DNA of 64,000 nt from JAAYFT01 sp036562765 (GTDB lineage Bacteria > Bacillota > Clostridia > Tissierellales > Tissierellaceae): NCBI GenBank assembly GCA_036562765.1, contig DATCJO010000200.1, forward strand, positions 7,772 through 71,771, in the 5' to 3' direction. Positions within the stretch are counted from its first letter, which is position 1. Every line of letters begins with the position of its first letter. Under the pieces are notes generated by a model that was not told the origin of the DNA, ran no database searches, and saw only the letters and a program-made list of their open reading frames with translations. The position numbers were made by a program, and so were the translations under genes. Below are positions 34,801 through 43,549 of this stretch, in pieces.

Positions 34801-35049
34801 GCTTATTCCCAATTTTTCAACTTCATCTTTCTCTTTGAATTTTCCTATATTTTCTTCACCTACATCTAAATATGCAGCATCCCAAGAACCAAACATTGCA
34901 GTTCTTTGCTCTAACTTTGTCCCTTCTGAGCTGGCATGAAAGACAGTAGCTAATACTGTAAATATAAAGGATAAGCATACTACAAAGGCAAGTATAAAAG
35001 TATCCTTTTTTCTCCCTTTCATACCAGATATTGCAATTTTTCGTAGCAT
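31843..35049 (-). CDS. Large FtsX-domain ABC transporter permease
   Basis: 1068 aa from ATG at 35047-35049 (GGAGG, 7-base spacing). One N-terminal transmembrane helix (about residues 20-40) is followed by a large extracellular MacB_PCD-like region to about 390. Then come a first FtsX-type three-helix block (about 393-523), a further helix near 570-595, a second large extracellular region, and a C-terminal FtsX block (about 936-1066). Two permease halves in one chain is typical of 1000-aa clostridial exporters. It is cotranscribed with the ATPase. A decayed paralogue lies immediately upstream, and a two-component system lies beyond that. The substrate is unknown. Confidence 0.88.
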   Translation of the reverse strand: MLRKIAISGMKGRKKDTFILAFVVCLSFIFTVLATVFHASSEGTKLEQRTAMFGSWDAAYLDVGEENIGKFKEKDEVEKLGISRILGSSSTAGVVGTINDDLKELGNFTMYEGRLPEKDDEIAIELSRLSYFSSDIKVGDTIPVEIVIPLYERSIDEAAMEQVMRVVPEIQERLGFKDLLYQINNYRNWMLEYKEKERKGDLTEKDREPINWAFYIYYGFANSYIRNENSLEYFDGTKVVIKTSYVQMFVPELYSDYSYGKSLTREMGLENLLQPPKERTTEGEVALNPEELSMISKYAHITRDMKVTGIIQNYSNLWDVGDSPVANAFVTEGAAKKFIEEGFLLTKNADVSDFRTAYDIFIGSSISSKEFYNKYKDEFEGLRRNTYAYPETSGSTESTLTYGILAAIFIATVFAVFQIYLTQTKRRTRRIALLKAIGAVNGQIIGMLLWETVYLLLITLPISLALGFGLSKLMILYMNKYGNTVINFHIDYRLTLTGIILGILSVFLGMIVPMIMSAKVPLTGSISTPPRKKPIIRAKLKKKTVDLNMKVQSFAKIYLRNLRYNKGKTILTASLYTIATAVLLGSIFLSFIFFGDYIDNVIVKDKPAYGYEFNYAVTVRSLPDLLNAINKVEGVKRVEVYRAGEHAYLWYENIDEDKIYEEFKEILPAKLVKEHFGTEDTSFANISKEEEYLVKDAVITNIYTIDVEDPLYTRFKNSLSEGELNKEKFKTGEEVILLMPLYDELDGSSSVEITDDIIKATNQKDRMKTLLKYTNKYDITYDFRYADYYSRNENIKVGDTIYLTIPTEEMKGETPTNEARIMKTKVGGIIYYFPEKGIWPFGDTVENPVIISSFNFLANAYPSTVFGKGNLTVQDLNYLISSIYPHRYGKTYVYIYVDKNADEINVDVGLKRIAREYEVKLTNYIEENRKIFSKSLNMTAVVSLLGVTVAVITLIILYNTTLSKLEQERERIGILQALGVTEDQFKKLYLFLGFGYGLIAMIISHILLGLAVFITFISGRPKPLYLYPWKVHLAVSVVVFIIITLTYFLPIRKIIKNQPIDNIRNLGR

Positions 35050-35115
35050 ATCTTTCCCTCCATTTAGACTAAATAGCATAATCTATTTTCTTCCTATATC
35101 TACTTATTTCTATAA

Positions 35116-35124
35116 ATTATAACA
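35116..35124 (-). promoter_or_regulatory. Extended -10 promoter of the ABC operon
   Basis: TGTTATAAT on the minus strand (TGn-TATAAT), about 67 bp before the permease start. The -35 is poor, consistent with an activator-dependent promoter. Confidence 0.5.
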
Positions 35125-35152
35125 AGTATTTTTTACCATTTAAAATAAAAAT

Positions 35153-35168
35153 GTTAACAAATTGTTAA
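35153..35168. promoter_or_regulatory. Direct repeats GTTAA at 11-bp spacing, candidate response regulator site
   Basis: GTTAA at 35153-35157 and 35164-35168, exactly 11 bp apart, about 30-45 bp upstream of the extended -10. Direct repeats with this period are typical binding sites of OmpR/PhoB-family regulators, one of which is encoded nearby. Confidence 0.45.
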
Positions 35169-35195
35169 ATGTTTGTAGAAAATCAAATTTCTTAT

Positions 35196-36377
35196 TTATC
35201 GTCCTAGATTTCTAATATTATCAATTGGTTGAGCTTTTATGATTATCCTAATTGGTAAGAAATAAGTGAATAATATAGTAACAAACATCACCACAGAAAC
35301 AATCAAATGCAATTTCCAAGGATACATGTACAATGGTTTTGGTTTTCCAGTAATAAATGTAATAATTACTGCCAATCCTAAAAGCCCATGGCTAATTATC
35401 AACGCTATTAACCCGTATCCAAATCCTATAAATAAATATAGTTTCTTAAATTGTTCTTCTGTGACCCCCAATGCTTGTAATATCTCTATTCTTTCCCTTT
35501 CCTGTTCTAGTTTCGATAATGTTGTATTATATAGAATTATCAATGTAATTAGCGCCACTGAAACTCCCAACAAAGAAACAATTACTGTCATATTCAATGA
35601 TTTATTTAAAATCTTCATATTTTCTCCAATATAATTAATAAATTTAACCTCATATTCCCTTGCAATCCTCTTTAATCCAACATCTACATCAACTTCATTT
35701 GCATTTCTGTCTACATAAATATACACATATGTTTTGCCGTACTTATATGGATATATGCTTGCTGTCAAAGGGAAGTAATATAATTACTTCTTTCCCCTTT
35801 TTAAACATTTTTATCTATTTCTCCAACATCTATTGATTTTTCAAACCTATCATACAATGGATCATCTACATCTGTTGTGTAAATATTTGTTACTATTGCA
35901 TCTTGTACTAAAAATTGTTTTTCTTCAGTTATATTTACTAAATTTAATCCATCTGTAAATGATCTTCTATCATATTAGCAGGTATTGTGTCCCCTACTTT
36001 AATATCTGATGAAAAATAACTTAATCTGTTCAAGCCTTCCTTCATGCATTGTGAAATTCCCTAATTCCTTTAAATCATCATTTATTGTTCCAACTACACC
36101 TGCAGTTGAAGAACTCCCCAAAATCCTGCTTATTCCCAATTTTTCAACTTCATCTTTTTCTTTTAAATTTCTGTATATTTTCTTCACCTACATCTAAATA
36201 TGCAGCATCCCAAGAGCCAAACATTGCAGTTCTTTGCTCTAACTTTGTCCCTTCTGAGCTGGCATGAAAGACAGTAGCCAATACTGTAAATATAAAGGAT
36301 AAGCATACTAAAAAGGCAAATATGAAAGTATCCTTTTTTCTCCCTTTCGTGCCAGATATTGCGATTTTTCGTAGCAT
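35196..36377 (-). pseudogene. Decayed paralogue of the large ABC permease
   Basis: The start is intact (ATG 36375-36377, MLRKIAISGTKGRKKD, with GGGAGGG upstream) and the end is intact (stop at 35196), but only about 1.2 kb of 3.2 kb remains. About 75 codons in, a one-base insertion (EENIQKFKRKR then TGA) breaks the frame. After EGRL a small deletion precedes LSYFSSDIKVGDTIP. Most of the middle is then missing, up to a fragment reading NIYTTDVDDPLYDRFEKS. A further deletion leads into YPYKYGKTYVYIYVDRN and the complete C-terminal FtsX block. The 5' part is almost identical in DNA to the intact gene, whereas the 3' part is clearly more diverged. Confidence 0.9.
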
Positions 36378-36502
36378 AGCTTCCCTCCCATATATAAGGA
36401 AAATAGAATTATATATTTTGATTTTTTTTACGTTAATCAACATAAAAGATTTTTGCTAATTATTTAAAAAAGGTTACCAAATTTTAAAATTTGCAAAAAC
36501 TG

Positions 36503-36530
36503 TAAAAAAAAAGATAGGTTTATCCTATCT
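36503..36530 (-). terminator. Terminator of the lipoprotein-regulator-kinase operon
   Basis: AGATAGG (36512-36518) and CCTATCT (36524-36530) around a 5-base loop, followed on the minus strand by T8-9. It overlaps the kinase stop codon. Confidence 0.8.
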
Positions 36531-37965
36531 GTTTGTTATTTTCAACTGGAAATTCAACTATGAAACTAATTATGTCATCTTTTATACTGTAATATATATC
36601 ACCTTTATTCTTTTTTGCTAATTCTTTACAAATATATAGTCCTAACCCAGAGCTAGCTTGCCTTCGATCTCCAAAATTATATTTAACAAAAGGTTCAAAT
36701 AAATTACTGCGAATTTCATCTGGTAAAGGTCGAGTCTTATTTTCAACTATTATATAAGCATTTTTATCCATCTTTAACTTAATTTTAATTTTACCATCTA
36801 CACTATATTTCGTTGCATTATCTAATAAGTTTAAAACAATTGCCCGAATTTCTTCCTTATTGGAATATATAACAACATCTTCATCTGTAATATCTGCTTC
36901 TATCTTTACATTATTGAGTATCATCTCATATTCTTTTACAATTTTTATCAACAACTCATTTAATTGAATGTATTCATTGTGTCCCTTTTCTATTTCCTTA
37001 CCTCTTGCTATAATAAGCATATTTTGAACTAACTTATTCATTCTATTAGATTCAGTTATTATTCTATCATATGCTCTTTTCTTTGTTTCTTCATCAATCT
37101 TCCCTTCTTTTAATAATTGAGCATATCCTGTTATTGACGTAATAGGAGTTTTCATCTCATGGGTAGCATAGTTGAAAAAGTTCCTAGTGGATTTTTCCAG
37201 CTTTTCAATTTTAGCCTTTTCTTGTTGCAATCTTTCCATTTGAGATGCAATCTTGTCCTGCATTCTATTAAAATGCTTTATTATTATAGCTACTTCATCG
37301 TTGCTTTTTGCTTCTAGTTTTTTAGAAAATTCACCATCTCCGATAGAATTAATACCTTCTAATAATGTATTTAATGAATTTGTAGACCTTTTCAGCCATA
37401 TGTAGTTAATTATTATCATTATAACAAATAGAACAGACTGAATGCCAATTATCCTCATTATCAGATTCCTATAATTGCTGTACTGATCATAATAATCCTT
37501 TTGAAAAACAAATGTACCTACATATTTGTCTTTCAAATAGACTGGATATGAATAGGTGGCATAGTAATTATTGCCATTGTTGTGTAGGTATAATAAAGAA
37601 GATTCATATCCACTATCTTTAATTATTTGATCCATGCTGCCTTTATCGATGACTTCTCCAGCAAATTGTACATAGTCATCCATATCATATTTAATTGATA
37701 AAAAAGCATTATACTGCAAAGCTGCACTATTCATAACAGACCACAAATTATTCCTATTATATGCAGTTATAACAAATCCTGAATTAACAGTCTGCCTTTC
37801 AAGTTCATAATGGACTATTGACCTGATTTTTTCCATATCGTTAAGTATGTAATTGTGTAGATTATTTTCGAAAATCTTCCAAATAAATATATTAATGATT
37901 ATTAAGATTGTAAAGCTTATTAATATTAAACCAGTGGTTATTTTTCCTTTAATCGTATTAAACAT
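36520..37965 (-). CDS. Sensor histidine kinase, membrane-bound
   Basis: 481 aa. TM1 lies at about residues 7-28, an extracellular sensor of about 130 residues follows, and TM2 is at about 168-190. Then come HAMP (SIGDGEFSKKLEAKSNDEVA), a coiled-coil linker, HisKA with THEMKTPITS (phospho-accepting His 269) and HATPase_c with N-box NLLDNATKY and G-box SSGLGLYIC. It phosphorylates the response regulator encoded directly upstream. I chose the ATG at 37963-37965, 8 bases after GAGG; an ATG two codons earlier overlaps the regulator stop. The ligand is unknown. Gene order suggests it senses an envelope-active compound handled by the adjacent ABC exporter. Confidence 0.9.
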   Translation of the reverse strand: MFNTIKGKITTGLILISFTILIIINIFIWKIFENNLHNYILNDMEKIRSIVHYELERQTVNSGFVITAYNRNNLWSVMNSAALQYNAFLSIKYDMDDYVQFAGEVIDKGSMDQIIKDSGYESSLLYLHNNGNNYYATYSYPVYLKDKYVGTFVFQKDYYDQYSNYRNLIMRIIGIQSVLFVIMIIINYIWLKRSTNSLNTLLEGINSIGDGEFSKKLEAKSNDEVAIIIKHFNRMQDKIASQMERLQQEKAKIEKLEKSTRNFFNYATHEMKTPITSITGYAQLLKEGKIDEETKKRAYDRIITESNRMNKLVQNMLIIARGKEIEKGHNEYIQLNELLIKIVKEYEMILNNVKIEADITDEDVVIYSNKEEIRAIVLNLLDNATKYSVDGKIKIKLKMDKNAYIIVENKTRPLPDEIRSNLFEPFVKYNFGDRRQASSGLGLYICKELAKKNKGDIYYSIKDDIISFIVEFPVENNKQIG

Positions 37966-37970
37966 AACCA

Positions 37971-38639
37971 TTACCTCATTACATAACCTATTCCAAATAC
38001 TGTTTCTATAAGATCAGGACATCCTAATTTAGCCCTAATCCTTCTAATATGGACATCTACAGTCCTTGAATCTCCGCAATAGTCGTATCCCCATACTTTA
38101 TCTAGCAATTCTGCCCTAGTGAATACCCGATTTCTATTATCTAATAAAAAGAAAAAAAGGGCAGCTTCTTGGCGCTTAAGTTGAACTTCGGTACCATTTT
38201 TGAAAACCCTTTTCCCTTTAATATCTACTTCTATTCCTTCTCCCAATTTTATAAACTCATCGGAATTATTATTTTTTTCTTTTTCAATACTTCTAAATAG
38301 GGCCTTAACCCTTGCAACAACCTCTCTAATCTCAAAGGGTTTCACTATATAATCGTCTGCTCCTAATTCCAATCCAACAATTTTATCAAATATGCTGTCT
38401 CTCGCAGTAATCATAATAACTAAATGGTCCTTGGAAATCCTTTTACAAACCTCAAATCCATCTATATCTGGAAGCATTAAATCTAATAAAACAAGGTCAG
38501 GTTTAAAAGTATCTATTTTTTCTAAAGCGCTTTTCCCATCAAATACGCTTTCAACTATATATCCTTCACTTTTTAAAGTAATAGTCAATATATCGTTTAT
38601 GGAATATTCATCTTCTACAACTAATATTTTTTTTGCCAT
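37971..38639 (-). CDS. OmpR/PhoB-family response regulator
   Basis: 222 aa. The receiver domain has acidic residues E9/D10, phospho-acceptor D53 (LLLDLMLPD), a conserved Thr in MITARDS, and Lys in IVKPFE. The C-terminal winged-helix DNA-binding domain ends with SRTVDVHIRRIRAKLG and GIGYVMR. All key residues are intact. It lies 14 bp after the lipoprotein gene and is followed immediately by the kinase. GTTAA direct repeats with 11-bp period at the ABC operon promoter are a plausible target. Confidence 0.93.
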   Translation of the reverse strand: MAKKILVVEDEYSINDILTITLKSEGYIVESVFDGKSALEKIDTFKPDLVLLDLMLPDIDGFEVCKRISKDHLVIMITARDSIFDKIVGLELGADDYIVKPFEIREVVARVKALFRSIEKEKNNNSDEFIKLGEGIEVDIKGKRVFKNGTEVQLKRQEAALFFFLLDNRNRVFTRAELLDKVWGYDYCGDSRTVDVHIRRIRAKLGCPDLIETVFGIGYVMR

Positions 38640-38653
38640 CTCATCACTACCTT

Positions 38654-39871
38654 TTATTGTAATAATTTCCCATTATTCATAAGATCGAATTTTATTCTTT
38701 GATATATTACTTTTTTAGTGATGGGAACGCCATCAATTATCTCTTTTATCTCTCTCGTGGAAAACAATTCATTTCCGCTTCTACTTGCTATGACATTTAT
38801 TTCAGGATAAAATTGCTGCGATTTTTCTTTAAATATTTCCAAATATATTTGGTTCAGTTCTTTGTAATTATAATAATAGGCCTTTCTTTCTATGACTTCA
38901 ATATAACCATCTAAGACTTTGAAGTTTTCTGAAAGAAAAAAGTTGTCCCCTAAATATTCAAAATATAATTTTTTTTCATCAGTCTTTGTAAATAAAGTTA
39001 AGCTTTGATTATTTCTGAAGTTATAACTTCTAATTTCAGTGGTTTCCATTAAATCCCATTTTTTATCATCTACAACTTTTGAATCAAACAAGAGCATTAG
39101 TTCATATCCATTATTAATATACGCTCTTATTCTATCTGTATTTTCATCTATATCTAAATCCATAAGATAATTTAAGGTATAATATCCATTTATAAAATCG
39201 ATTTTATATATCTTAAAATCCTCATTATCAATCCATATTAAAGAATTTAAATCCTTTATATAAGCAATTTCACCATATCTTTTATCACTTAACCTTTTAT
39301 AAATCCTATTTGAACCTAAATCATATATGTAGATGTCATTTAATTTCATTTCTGAACTATACTTATGAATAATAATATAGTTTTCGCTGCCTAGAGCATA
39401 GGAAACAACATATTGTCTTCCAATAGTGCTTTTCTTATTTTCATTAAGCAGTATTGATAGATTACGGATTTGATTAATCTTATTGCCCCTGCTGTAATCT
39501 ACAGTATAAACTTCATCATCAATAAATCCAATAGGTCTTACACCCGACATATTATTGAGGTTTTCCTTAACTGTTTCTGTTATCTTGTTATAAACATCTA
39601 TTCTATATAGGTATTTTCTTTTAATCAGGTCATCACCATTAATCCTTCTAATGTGTCCATATATATAGCCATTATAAAAAAAAGAAGGATAAAATATTTC
39701 ATTGCTGTCGAGTTCTAAACTCACTTCATCAGGAACAGAATCATCTACGACAAATTCTCTTCCTAATTCAACCTTTTCTTCAGCTATGATTTTTTTATAA
39801 TTTTGACTTTCACAAGCAGATAAAATAAATAAAGAAATAGATAATATAAGATAAATAGTCTTCTTTACCAT
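38654..39871 (-). CDS. Lipoprotein preceding a two-component system
   Basis: 405 aa. A lipoprotein signal peptide ends at ILSAC (lipobox, Cys about residue 19), so it should be anchored on the outer face of the membrane. The remainder has repeated beta-strand patterns with Y, D and N, such as YLYRIDVYNKI, IYIYDLGSNRIYK and FKIYKIDFINGYY, resembling a propeller-like fold. No enzymatic motif is recognised. It is first in the operon with the response regulator and kinase, so it may be an accessory sensor or ligand-binding protein. The ATG has GGAG 8 bases upstream. Confidence 0.75.
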   Translation of the reverse strand: MVKKTIYLILSISLFILSACESQNYKKIIAEEKVELGREFVVDDSVPDEVSLELDSNEIFYPSFFYNGYIYGHIRRINGDDLIKRKYLYRIDVYNKITETVKENLNNMSGVRPIGFIDDEVYTVDYSRGNKINQIRNLSILLNENKKSTIGRQYVVSYALGSENYIIIHKYSSEMKLNDIYIYDLGSNRIYKRLSDKRYGEIAYIKDLNSLIWIDNEDFKIYKIDFINGYYTLNYLMDLDIDENTDRIRAYINNGYELMLLFDSKVVDDKKWDLMETTEIRSYNFRNNQSLTLFTKTDEKKLYFEYLGDNFFLSENFKVLDGYIEVIERKAYYYNYKELNQIYLEIFKEKSQQFYPEINVIASRSGNELFSTREIKEIIDGVPITKKVIYQRIKFDLMNNGKLLQ

Positions 39872-40405
39872 ACCTAATTCTCCAAATTAGTTTTTATAAT
39901 ATTCTATTATTTTAATTGTAGCAAAAGATAAAGGATTTGTCTAAAATTATTAAGTTAAACTCTTATTTTCCTGGACAAATTTTCAAGATTTAATGCTTCA
40001 AACTAAATCCTCATAACAATCGTTCCTTTTATAATTCATAATGTCTATTCTATATGCTTATAGGGTATATGATAAAAATTGAGATAAAAATAAATATTAT
40101 GATTTTAAGACATCATGTAGGAAATATTTGAGTTTATAGAATCTTGATATAAAAGAAAAGGGATACATAGTTAAGTTAACCATATGACTCCAAATGCAAT
40201 TCATAATCAGCTACATAGAAAGTTAAACTTTTTTGTATCTACTTTATTGACGTAAGTCCATAAACATAATTTAATCTAATATAATAGAAAAATAAGTAAA
40301 TGATAAAAATAATATCAAAGTTATAATATAGATATTATAATAGCGTAATAACAATCACCAAAATAGTTCAAATCTAGACTAGTTAATGTTTTTTCAAATA
40401 AACTA
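39872..40405. other. AT-rich intergenic region, no gene seen apart from one promoter
   Basis: 533 bp between the lipoprotein operon and the 293-aa membrane protein gene. I see the lipoprotein promoter at its left end and nothing else: no ORF with a ribosome binding site, no stable hairpin, no tRNA. Confidence 0.5.
39896..39924 (-). promoter_or_regulatory. Sigma-A type promoter of the lipoprotein-regulator-kinase operon
   Basis: TTGCTA (39919-39924) and TATTAT (39896-39901) on the minus strand with a 17-bp spacer, 24 bp before the lipoprotein start codon. Confidence 0.55.
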
Positions 40406-41287
40406 TCAATCTGTATTCCTAATAAATCTAATTTTAGGAATTCTTTGCTTCATCTCTTGATACTTTGCTATACCTGCCTTTGATACTTCATTTAATTCTC
40501 CATTATCATCTATAAGGCTTAATCCACCATCCTTACTTTCATAGAAAACTGGATTCCCCTCTAGGTCATAAGGATAAAGACCAGCCCAAAAAAGATCAAT
40601 CATACCATATTCATCTAAGATTAATGAGTCGTCTTCTGGTTTTTCATAAAAATCCACAATGCTGAATCCCTCAAAGCCCTCTTCTACAGCTTTATCGTAA
40701 GGTATTAACCCATAAGATTTCAAATTATATAATGCATAATCTTTATGAAATCCTACTGTAATATTTGACCATTCATAATTTGGATTTGAATAAAATATAA
40801 TCTCTTCATCATAATCACTACTGTCAATAACAGCTGTAAAACCTTTTGTTCTATAATAAACTAAATCGTTTTTAAAATCTGGACTTATTACAAAATCTTG
40901 ATATACCTTTTCCTTAATATTCTCTACTTTTGTTTCTCCTATTAATTCAGTAGTTCCATCATTATAATTCAAGAATACCTGTACTAAAATATAATCCTTC
41001 TTGCCTTGCAACATCGTCTCATCGATATTAAAGATATGAGTTTCTTTATAACCATCAAATGAATATTTTACCATCCGAGGTTCTATATTTTTATACTGTT
41101 CTAAAAAATGTGTTATATACCTAAATTCTGTTGACTGTATGTTATTGGGATTTTTTATATTGATTTTCGTGATAATCTGTCCATTACTATATTTTGCAGT
41201 AATTAAATTCTTATTTCTGATACTTAAAACAATAAAAATGATAATTATAATCCCTAGGATTATCATAATAAAAGCTCTCTTTTTCAT
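40406..41287 (-). CDS. Membrane-anchored protein of unknown function
   Basis: 293 aa, not recognised. One N-terminal membrane segment (about residues 5-23, FIMIILGIIIIIFIVLS) after a short basic start (MKKR) suggests an extracytoplasmic C-terminal domain. The rest is rich in Asp, Glu and aromatic residues, with no cysteine pattern or catalytic motif that I can name. The ribosome binding site AGGAGG is 7 bases before the ATG, so translation looks efficient. Gaps of over 500 and 700 bp flank it, which is unusual in this compact region and may indicate an accessory or recently acquired gene. Confidence 0.7.
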   Translation of the reverse strand: MKKRAFIMIILGIIIIIFIVLSIRNKNLITAKYSNGQIITKINIKNPNNIQSTEFRYITHFLEQYKNIEPRMVKYSFDGYKETHIFNIDETMLQGKKDYILVQVFLNYNDGTTELIGETKVENIKEKVYQDFVISPDFKNDLVYYRTKGFTAVIDSSDYDEEIIFYSNPNYEWSNITVGFHKDYALYNLKSYGLIPYDKAVEEGFEGFSIVDFYEKPEDDSLILDEYGMIDLFWAGLYPYDLEGNPVFYESKDGGLSLIDDNGELNEVSKAGIAKYQEMKQRIPKIRFIRNTD

Positions 41288-41948
41288 AAAATACCTCCTA
41301 AAACATATTTTTTGTTCTAAACCTTTATAGCCCTTACTGCAAACATGGACTTTAATAAATGTAGTTTTTAACCTATTGTCCCAACCCTAGAGGCACATTT
41401 CAACAATACATATTTCCATTATTTTCTTATAACAAAGTAAAAGTTTATTATTTACTTCCACCATATTAAAGGTTTTGTAACAATAAATTCATTCTTTCAA
41501 AGTCATTGTATAAATATATTGTTTAAATATATTATAGAATAAATAAAATTCAATTTAAACTTGATTCAAATCGGTGGGAATTTATATCAATTAAGTAATC
41601 ACAAAAAGATTACCTTTTTATTTAAAACTATTGAAACTTCATCCATGAGAAACAGTTTAAAAATAATGTTTTACAGTTTTACAACTAAATTGATTTGCTA
41701 CCAATATATATTCATTACTAGGGAAGTAAATAACAAATAAGCGTAGAAATTCTTTTATCAATATTTTCAAGTTAATTAAATAAAAATAATCTTTAAAAAA
41801 AACATATTTTTATATTAATCTGCGAAAATAAGATATGAGGGTTAACATTAATTAAAAATATTTGCGGATATTATTAGTACTTTTCTATTATCTTAAAATT
41901 AGATAAAATAAAAGACGTTGCTTAATCAAATAAATTAATCCTTTATAA
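41288..41948. other. Long AT-rich intergenic region upstream of serine dehydratase
   Basis: About 660 bp, one of the longest gaps in the window. No RNA gene, riboswitch or credible ORF was seen; a 32-codon ATG ORF near 41649 lacks a ribosome binding site. The short GATTACC/GGTAATC repeat near 41600 does not form a terminator. Confidence 0.45.
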
Positions 41949-41977
41949 TTGGAATATGGGTATAAAGATGATATAAT
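41949..41977 (+). promoter_or_regulatory. Sigma-A promoter of the serine dehydratase operon
   Basis: TTGGAA (41949-41954), a 17-bp spacer, TATAAT (41972-41977), 29 bp before the sdaAB start. No other promoter is obvious before the downstream genes, so it probably serves all five. Confidence 0.7.
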
Positions 41978-42006
41978 TATTAAACAAATATTTTGAGGAG
42001 GTTTTT

Positions 42007-42675
42007 ATGGCAGAATACGGAGTATTTGATGTTATTGGCCCAATAATGATTGGCCCATCTAGTTCACATACTGCTGGAGCAGCAAGAATAGGTAGAATTG
42101 CCAGGGAAATACTTGGTACTGATTTCATAAGGGTTATATTTTACCTACATGGCTCCTTTGCAAAAACCTATAAAGGCCATGGAACAGATAAAGCTCTAGT
42201 TGCTGGGATTTTAGGAATGGGCCCTTCTGATGAAAACTTGAGGAATTCCTTTGAATTAGCTAAAAAACAAGGAATAAGCTTTGAGTTCATTGAAACAGAC
42301 CTAGGATATTATCATCCCAATACTGTAAAAATAGTGTTTAAATCAAAAGATAATAATGACTCATATATTATTGGTTCTTCTATTGGTGGCGGAAGTATTC
42401 TGATTTCAGACATAAATGGTAACAAAGTGGAGTTCACTGGCGATTATCCAACTCTCCTCGTAAAATACCATGACCAAAAAGGCATGATAGCCAGAATTTC
42501 AACTATATTAGCAAACAATGATATTAATATTGCTACCATGAAGGTCTCAAGGGAAAACAACATTGCCACAATGGTAATAGAAACAGATTCTCCCATTGAA
42601 GGAAACATAGTAGACGAAATAGAGAAAATAGAAGGCATAATATACATAAAAGGAATAAATCCAATCATGAGGTGA
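42007..42675 (+). CDS. sdaAB: L-serine ammonia-lyase, iron-sulfur-dependent, beta subunit
   Basis: 222 aa. VIGPIMIGPSSSHTAGAARIG at residues 8-28 is the signature of the SdaAB subunit. The C-terminal ACT domain begins near residue 150 (HDQKGMIARISTILANNDIN). With the alpha subunit it deaminates L-serine to pyruvate and ammonia using an oxygen-labile 4Fe-4S cluster. The ACT domain probably serves regulation by serine binding. The start ATG has AGGAGG at 6-base spacing. sdaAA follows after 4 bp. Confidence 0.95.
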   Translation: MAEYGVFDVIGPIMIGPSSSHTAGAARIGRIAREILGTDFIRVIFYLHGSFAKTYKGHGTDKALVAGILGMGPSDENLRNSFELAKKQGISFEFIETDLGYYHPNTVKIVFKSKDNNDSYIIGSSIGGGSILISDINGNKVEFTGDYPTLLVKYHDQKGMIARISTILANNDINIATMKVSRENNIATMVIETDSPIEGNIVDEIEKIEGIIYIKGINPIMR

Positions 42676-42679
42676 TGAT

Positions 42680-43549
42680 ATGTTCAACAAAGCTGAAGAT
42701 ATGTTAAAGCTATGCACCAAAAAAAACAAAAGAATATCAGAAATTGTTATAGAAAAAGAGATTATAATGAATAAAATTTCACGTGATGATTTGCTAGATA
42801 AAATGAAAAATGTGCTTCAAATAATGAAAGAGTCTTCCAATGCAGCTTTAGATAAGGAAATAATTTCAGTCAGCGGATTGACTGGAGGAGATGCAAAGAA
42901 ATTGGAAGAATACAGAAAATCATCAAATCCACTATCGGGAGATATAATAGTATCAGCTATGGCAAGGGCATTGTCAACATCAGAAGTAAACGCTTCCATG
43001 GGAAAAATCGTAGCTGCACCTACTGCTGGTTCTTCTGGCATAATTCCAAGTGCCTTACTTACAGTAAAAGATAAGTTAAATCTCTCAGATGAACAGGTAA
43101 TAATGGGATTATTCACCGCTGCAGGGATTGGAGAAATAATTGCTAAAAATGCAACTGTTTCAGGTGCAGAAGGTGGCTGTCAAGCAGAATGCGGTTCTGC
43201 TGCTGCCATGGCAGCTGGCGCAATAGTGGAAATGGCAGGAGGAAGTCCTGAAGCATCTTTCCATGCTGCATCTTTTGCTTTAGTAAATATCCTAGGGCTT
43301 GTATGCGATCCCATTGGCGGTTTAGTTGAATATCCTTGTGCACTACGAAATGCCTATGGTGTTATCAATGCTTTGATTTCAGCTGATTTAGCTCTGGCTG
43401 GAGTAAAATCATTAGTTCCTTTTGACGAAGTTGTTGAAGCCATGTATAAGGTTGGAAAGATGATGCCAGAACCATTAAGAGAAACTGCACTCGGAGGATT
43501 GGCAGCTACTCCAACTGGAGAAAATATTAAAAGGAGGCTGTCACATTGA
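42680..43549 (+). CDS. sdaAA: L-serine ammonia-lyase, iron-sulfur-dependent, alpha subunit
   Basis: 289 aa. Three conserved cysteines lie in AEGGCQAECGSAAAM and VEYPCALRN and coordinate the 4Fe-4S cluster. The central APTAGSSGIIPS and GGLVEYP blocks match SdaAA. The last codons overlap the start of the 1604-aa gene, and the ribosome binding site of that gene lies within the end of sdaAA, so their translation is coupled. Pyruvate produced here would feed the PFOR and PEP synthase encoded in this window. Confidence 0.95.
   Translation: MFNKAEDMLKLCTKKNKRISEIVIEKEIIMNKISRDDLLDKMKNVLQIMKESSNAALDKEIISVSGLTGGDAKKLEEYRKSSNPLSGDIIVSAMARALSTSEVNASMGKIVAAPTAGSSGIIPSALLTVKDKLNLSDEQVIMGLFTAAGIGEIIAKNATVSGAEGGCQAECGSAAAMAAGAIVEMAGGSPEASFHAASFALVNILGLVCDPIGGLVEYPCALRNAYGVINALISADLALAGVKSLVPFDEVVEAMYKVGKMMPEPLRETALGGLAATPTGENIKRRLSH

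Noticed and set aside
35196..36377. Sequencing errors in a functional second permease.
   Set aside because: About 2 kb of coding sequence is missing and there are several breaks, which base-calling errors cannot explain.
41649..41747. 32-codon ATG ORF in the gap before sdaAB.
   Set aside because: No ribosome binding site and no recognisable sequence.
43143..43343. Antisense open frames over sdaAA and many other genes.
   Set aside because: They lack ribosome binding sites and show the composition of shadow frames opposite strongly coded genes.
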